Positions 14,291 to 18,138 of a stretch of 18,138 bases of DNA are shown one piece after another (the first letter of the stretch is position 1; every line of letters starts with the position of its first letter). The notes below the pieces were generated by a model that made no database searches, was not told the DNA's origin, and worked only from the letters and a program-made list of their open reading frames with translations. This stretch comes from Lachnospiraceae bacterium (lineage in GTDB: Bacteria > Bacillota_A > Clostridia > Lachnospirales > Lachnospiraceae), in NCBI GenBank assembly GCA_017620055.1, contig JAFZRD010000054.1, positions 1-18,138 of the forward strand, written 5' to 3'. Both the position numbers and the translations under genes were made by a program.

Positions 14291-14926
14291 TCAGATATCT
14301 CCTGCTATATCGATGTTGACTCCGGTAAGTCCCACATATGCACCGTCTTTTGCCTCCGAAGCCTCTGCGTGCGCAAGGAGCCATTTGTTGCATGCGGTCA
14401 TCCACTTGTCTTCTTCGCACTTTGCCGTGATCGCGGGAGCGGGTCCGTTCGTTCCCTTCGGAAGAACGACTATCACCTTGAAGCCGTCGCCCGCCTTTGC
14501 ACTGCAAGGTGCATAATGAAGAGTCGTAGCATATACTTCAACAGCCTGTCCAGCCTTTGCAAGGAAAGCCTTGACCTTTGATGTATCGAGCTTGCCGTTT
14601 ACGATGTCATCTTCTCTTGCAAGAAGGAGGATGAAGTCGGTACATCCTACATTGATCTCACTGTCACGGTGATACTCAAGGCAGTTGAGCTTAGTGTTGT
14701 GCCCGTTACAGTACCCGATCTGAATGGGCATTCCGCCGTACACATTGTTCTGAAGAACTCCGAATGCATCAGTGTACTCAAGGTCCGCAACACTTCCCAC
14801 ATATTCAACCCCCGCGGGGAGAGGCGTCTTCTCCTCAAGTGCTTTGAGCAATCCCTTAAGATCGTACCCCTCAAGTACCTTGCCATATGCGGCAAATTCA
14901 GGATCAGTGACTTTTTTGATCTCCAT
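14291..14926 (-). CDS. DUF4867 family protein, cupin-like
   Basis: A 211-residue protein matching DUF4867, a family often found beside FucI-like isomerases. No biochemical function is established to my knowledge. The stretch CLEYHRDSEINVG (82-94) has the spacing of cupin motif 1, ExH(x)3E, with Glu84, His86 and Glu90 as possible metal ligands. His137 in TTLHYAP would supply the second motif. Several cupins isomerise or epimerise sugars (for example D-lyxose isomerase), so a sugar-handling role is a fair inference. There is no signal peptide. AAGGAG (14940-14935) is 8 nt before the ATG. It lies 41 nt after xylB and 139 nt before the isomerase, in the same operon. Confidence 0.85.
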   Translation of the reverse strand: MEIKKVTDPEFAAYGKVLEGYDLKGLLKALEEKTPLPAGVEYVGSVADLEYTDAFGVLQNNVYGGMPIQIGYCNGHNTKLNCLEYHRDSEINVGCTDFILLLAREDDIVNGKLDTSKVKAFLAKAGQAVEVYATTLHYAPCSAKAGDGFKVIVVLPKGTNGPAPAITAKCEEDKWMTACNKWLLAHAEASEAKDGAYVGLTGVNIDIAGDI

Positions 14927-14967
14927 GATATCTTCTCCTTTTCATTAAAACTGTTTCCTGCCGGCTG

Positions 14968-16425
14968 TTAATAGAGACTCTTGACCGTAGGATATATCTT
15001 CTTAAACTTCTGATACTTCTCTTCGTACTTAGCCGTAAGGTCCTTATCGGGTTCGACTGTTCCGACAACCTTTACGAGCTTGTCGGCAGCTTCTTCGACC
15101 GATGAATACTCACCGCATCCGACAGCCGCGAGTATCGCTCCGCCGTATCCCGGGCCCTCCTCCGATTCGATGACTTCGACTGTGATCCCGAGAACGTTCG
15201 CCATGATCTTCTTCCAGAGAGGACTCTTGGCACCGCCGCCGCAGATCTTGGTCTTTGTTATATTGATCCCGAGAGATCTGGCAACTTCAAACGAATCCCT
15301 TATACCGAACGCAACACCTTCGAGCACTGCCTGTGTCATGTCCGCTCTTGTCGTATCCATGCTCATACCGATGAACATAGCTCTTGCATCGGGATTGTTG
15401 TGAGGGCTTCTCTCTCCCATCAGATAAGGAAGGAAGAATACGTTGTTCTCTCCGAGCTTTGTGATGTCCTTCTGCTCATTCGCAAAATCATCCGTTCCGA
15501 TGATGTCTTCCATCCACCATTTGTTACAGCTTGCGGCTGAAAGCATGCAGCCCATCAGGTGGTAATGTCCGTCCGAATGTGCAAACGCATGAAGCGCATT
15601 GTTCTCATCAACGCAGAAATCCTTACTGGAGATGAATATCGTTCCGCTCGTTCCGAGAGAGATATTGCATCTGCCGTCTCCGACCGTTCCGGTTCCGATA
15701 GCCGCTGCGGCATTGTCACCGGCACCCGCTATTATCTTAACGCTTGTCGGGAATCCGAGCTCTCCCGCGATATCTTCCTTAATGTTTCCTACAACTTCAT
15801 AACTCTCAAATATCTTTGCAAGCTGGTCTTCCCTGACGGAACAGATCTCCATCATCTCTTTTGACCAGCATTTATTCTTAACGTCAAATAGGAGCATTCC
15901 TGATGCATCGGATACATCGGTGCAATGAACACCCGAGAGTTTGTATGCGATGTAGTCCTTCGGAAGCATTATCTTGGCGATCCGGCTGAAGTTCTCGGGC
16001 TCGTTCTCTTTCATCCAGAGGATCTTCGGTGCAGTGAATCCCGCAAATGCGATATTGGCGGTATACTGAGACAACTTATCCTTGCCGATCACATTGTTGA
16101 GATAATCCGTCTCCTTCGTTGTACGTCCGTCGTTCCAGAGGATCGCGGGACGGATCACGTTATCGTCCTTGTCGAGCACAACAAGACCATGCATCTGACC
16201 ACCGAAGCTGATGCCTGCGATCTGGCTCTTGTCGGCACTTGCCGTCAGTTCTTTTAGTCCCTCTACCGTCTGACTCCACCAGTCCTCGGGCTTTTGCTGT
16301 GACCAGCCCGGATGCGGGAATTCCAGCGGATACTCTTTGGATACGATGTTCTCGATGCCGCCCTTTTCATTCATAAGAAGAAGTTTAACGGCAGATGTTC
16401 CAAGATCTACACCTATATAAAGCAT
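14968..16425 (-). CDS. xylB: Xylulokinase
   Basis: FGGY-family kinase that phosphorylates D-xylulose to xylulose-5-phosphate for the pentose phosphate or phosphoketolase route, in the cytoplasm. At 485 residues the length is normal. Motifs: DLGTSAVK (7-14) for phosphate binding, FGGQMHGLV (74-82), the xylulokinase-type MHG and ILWNDGRT (95-102), and the catalytic GAGDN with Asp237. KICGGGAKSPLWKKIMANVLG near 400 is the second FGGY signature. The QMHG and NDGRT motifs favour xylulokinase over glycerol or ribulose kinase, but a related ketopentose is possible. AGGAGG is 6 nt before the ATG, and the GH43 gene ends 14 nt upstream, so it is co-transcribed. Confidence 0.94.
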   Translation of the reverse strand: MLYIGVDLGTSAVKLLLMNEKGGIENIVSKEYPLEFPHPGWSQQKPEDWWSQTVEGLKELTASADKSQIAGISFGGQMHGLVVLDKDDNVIRPAILWNDGRTTKETDYLNNVIGKDKLSQYTANIAFAGFTAPKILWMKENEPENFSRIAKIMLPKDYIAYKLSGVHCTDVSDASGMLLFDVKNKCWSKEMMEICSVREDQLAKIFESYEVVGNIKEDIAGELGFPTSVKIIAGAGDNAAAAIGTGTVGDGRCNISLGTSGTIFISSKDFCVDENNALHAFAHSDGHYHLMGCMLSAASCNKWWMEDIIGTDDFANEQKDITKLGENNVFFLPYLMGERSPHNNPDARAMFIGMSMDTTRADMTQAVLEGVAFGIRDSFEVARSLGINITKTKICGGGAKSPLWKKIMANVLGITVEVIESEEGPGYGGAILAAVGCGEYSSVEEAADKLVKVVGTVEPDKDLTAKYEEKYQKFKKIYPTVKSLY

Positions 16426-16439
16426 TTGTGTCCTCCTGT

Positions 16440-17420
16440 CTATTTGTACGGATCTATAGTTACGATAGTGCCATCATCATTATACTTCAATTCGGTATAC
16501 TTTACAGACCTTCTGTGATTGATGCCGTTCGACATCTCGCAGTCATGGTAGAAGATATACCATTTTCCGTGATACTCGACGATCGAATGATGTGTTGTCC
16601 ATCCGATGACCGGCTCCATTATCCTTCCCCGGTATGTGAACGGGCCTGTCGGTGAATCGCTCGTCGCATATACGATATAGTGCGTTGTACCTGTTGAATA
16701 CGACAGGTAATACGTACCTTTGTATTTGTGCATCCACGGTCCTTCGAAGTAGCGCCTGTCCTCATCTTTTGCCTTGAGCGGTACGCCGTTCTCATCGAGG
16801 ATACGGATCATCTGCGGCTTGGTCGCGAATGACTTCATATCATCACTCATAACCGCACACATCGGACCGAGCGCATCCGCTTCAGGGTCCGGATCCGGAG
16901 AGAACGGAGCGTCCGGATCGTATTTTCCGGTCCTCCACTTCTCCAGCTGGCCTCCCCACAATCCTCCGTAGTACACGATCACTTTTCCGTCATCATCAAC
17001 GAGTACTGCGGGATCTATGCTGTAGCTTCCTTCTATATAATCAGGTTCGGGAACGAACGGCCCCGTCGGGCTGTCCGATGAAGCAATACCGAGTCTGAAT
17101 ATCTCGTCCTTGTCTCTTGCGGGAAAGAACAGATAATATTTCCCTCCCACAAAGGCCGCATCCGGTGCCCACATCTGGCTGGATACCCACGGGACATCTT
17201 TCTCGGAAAGCGCCAGTCCGTTATCAACGCATTCGGCTTCAAGACTGTCCATTGAAAGCACATGGTAATCTCTCATCTGGTACTCGTCGCCGTTGTCGTT
17301 GTCCTCTCCCTCGTGAGGGATGTCATGTGACGGGTAAATATACAGTTTGTCATCAAACACATGCGCCGACGGATCTGCCGTGAACATGTGACGGACAAGT
17401 GGTTTTCTCTGTTCGCTCAT
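16440..17420 (-). CDS. Intracellular GH43-family glycosidase (beta-xylosidase or alpha-L-arabinofuranosidase)
   Basis: A 326-residue single-domain five-bladed beta-propeller. The three catalytic acids are visible: base Asp16 in TADPSAH, pKa-tuning Asp136 in SIDPAVL, and acid Glu226 in YFEGPWM. WAPDAAFVGGKYYLFF (84-99) and HHSIVEYHGKWYIFYH (277-292) are typical family blades. There is no signal peptide and no carbohydrate-binding module, so it acts on imported oligosaccharides. Xylosidase and arabinofuranosidase activity cannot be told apart here. An acidic insert near 36-46 and a Pro/Asp-rich loop (168-182) are individual features. It starts 3 nt after the permease stop and ends 14 nt before xylB. 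AAAGG in the permease 3' end serves as its ribosome binding site. Confidence 0.92.
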   Translation of the reverse strand: MSEQRKPLVRHMFTADPSAHVFDDKLYIYPSHDIPHEGEDNDNGDEYQMRDYHVLSMDSLEAECVDNGLALSEKDVPWVSSQMWAPDAAFVGGKYYLFFPARDKDEIFRLGIASSDSPTGPFVPEPDYIEGSYSIDPAVLVDDDGKVIVYYGGLWGGQLEKWRTGKYDPDAPFSPDPDPEADALGPMCAVMSDDMKSFATKPQMIRILDENGVPLKAKDEDRRYFEGPWMHKYKGTYYLSYSTGTTHYIVYATSDSPTGPFTYRGRIMEPVIGWTTHHSIVEYHGKWYIFYHDCEMSNGINHRRSVKYTELKYNDDGTIVTIDPYK

Positions 17421-17423
17421 TTC

Positions 17424-18138
17424 TTATCCTTTCACCGCACCTGCGGTAAGACCTTCAACTATCTGGTTCGCAAATGCGACATATGCGATGATCGTCGGAA
17501 CTATGGCGATCATGATGGCCGCAAACATCTGACAGTAATTCGTGTGATACGGACCGACGAACTTTGTAAGGGATACGGGAAGGGTCTTCTTGGTCTCATC
17601 GGATATGAATACCATCGCAAGAAGCAGTTCGTTCCAGTTTGATACGAACGACATAAGTCCCGTTACCATGAATCCGGTTTTGGCAAGAGGGATGGCAACC
17701 GTTCCGAACATCTTGTAAACGGAACATCCGTCGATACATGCCGCTTCAAACAGTTCATTCGGTATCCCCTCGAAAAATCCCACCATGATATATATCGTTA
17801 TCGGCAAAGAGAACGTTATGTACGGGATGATTATCCCGATAAGGGTGTTGCTCATCTTCCATCCGGAAAACTGAACAAACAGAGGGATCAGTATCGTATG
17901 GATCGGGATCATCATTCCGATAAGGAAATAATATAATGCCAGTTTTGACAGCTTCCAGCGAAGCTTTGCGATCGCAAAGGCCGCCATCGATCCGAACAGC
18001 ATCGAGATCACTAGAGTCGTCGAGCATACTATCATGGAGTTGAGCATCGCTGTTCCGAGATGACCTTTTGTCCATGCGAATTCGTAGTTACCCCATTCGA
18101 TATGTGCAGGCATCGCCCACGGTGAAAGCATCAGAGTG
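17424..18138 (-). CDS. Carbohydrate ABC transporter permease (MalG/CUT1 type), 5' end off the right edge
   Basis: Inner-membrane subunit of a sugar importer. About 237 residues are visible, and the frame stays open to the window edge, so the N-terminal helix is missing and the ATG at 18131 is internal. About five membrane helices are present. The EAA loop that docks the ATPase is NELFEAACIDGCSVYKMFG, followed by VAIPLAKTG. The C-terminus IVEGLTAGAVKG is the standard end of this family. The partner permease and the solute-binding protein should lie just outside, upstream. Linkage to GH43 and xylB suggests xylo- or arabino-oligosaccharide uptake, but specificity resides in the binding protein, which is not visible. 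Confidence 0.95.
   Translation of the reverse strand, partial: TLMLSPWAMPAHIEWGNYEFAWTKGHLGTAMLNSMIVCSTTLVISMLFGSMAAFAIAKLRWKLSKLALYYFLIGMMIPIHTILIPLFVQFSGWKMSNTLIGIIIPYITFSLPITIYIMVGFFEGIPNELFEAACIDGCSVYKMFGTVAIPLAKTGFMVTGLMSFVSNWNELLLAMVFISDETKKTLPVSLTKFVGPYHTNYCQMFAAIMIAIVPTIIAYVAFANQIVEGLTAGAVKG

Noticed and set aside
1..18138. Insertion sequences, phage genes, CRISPR, tRNAs
   Set aside because: No transposase or integrase frame, no regular repeat array, and no cloverleaf with a tRNA-like T-loop were seen on either strand.

Overview
The window looks like chromosome of a strictly anaerobic, fermentative Clostridia member, most likely Lachnospiraceae. The pyruvate formate-lyase, the clostridial-type MecA, the DUF1858 redox protein, the rpsF-ssb-rpsR operon and the pentose locus together suggest this, but no 16S gene is present, so the family assignment is an inference. 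All protein genes but one (the DUF1858 gene at 510-701) are on the minus strand, so transcription mostly runs from high to low coordinates. I see no insertion sequence, phage gene, CRISPR array, tRNA or rRNA.

Layout, left to right. (1) 1-196: 5' end of pflB (minus), divergent from a small DUF1858/CxxC protein (510-701, plus). The shared 313-nt intergenic region carries a good pflB promoter and two copies of the palindrome TGTATACA. A long imperfect hairpin (721-826) and a bidirectional terminator follow. (2) 901-1647: mecA with its own promoter, then about 590 nt without a convincing gene but rich in inverted repeats. (3) 2236-5676: a two-gene operon of an acyl-CoA ligase-like adenylating enzyme and a membrane-anchored GH18/SH3 protein. 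(4) 5825-6897: rpsF-ssb-rpsR with promoter, structured leader and terminator. (5) 7026-10517: a tightly packed four-gene set of an AAC(3)-like acyltransferase fused to a DUF4910 aminopeptidase-like enzyme, a free-standing acyl carrier protein, a MaoC-type hydratase and a Sir2 deacylase. (6) 10610-12515: plsY followed by a membrane-tethered trigger-factor-like FKBP. The plsY promoter sits so close to its ATG that the mRNA should be leaderless. (7) 12664-18138: a pentose/oligosaccharide locus with sugar ABC permease (partial), intracellular GH43, xylulokinase, DUF4867 protein and a FucI/AraA-family isomerase.

How they work together. In the pentose locus the permease would import short oligosaccharides, GH43 would trim them in the cytoplasm, and the isomerase (perhaps with DUF4867) would feed a ketopentose to XylB. 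No XylA- or AraA-type gene is visible, so the isomerase/DUF4867 pair is the interesting part. In region 5, ACP, MaoC and an AAC(3) fold suggest making or editing an acyl group on a carrier and moving it to an amine, with a hydrolase domain in the same polypeptide and a deacylase alongside. The substrate is unknown. This fusion cassette is the best candidate for an undescribed system here.
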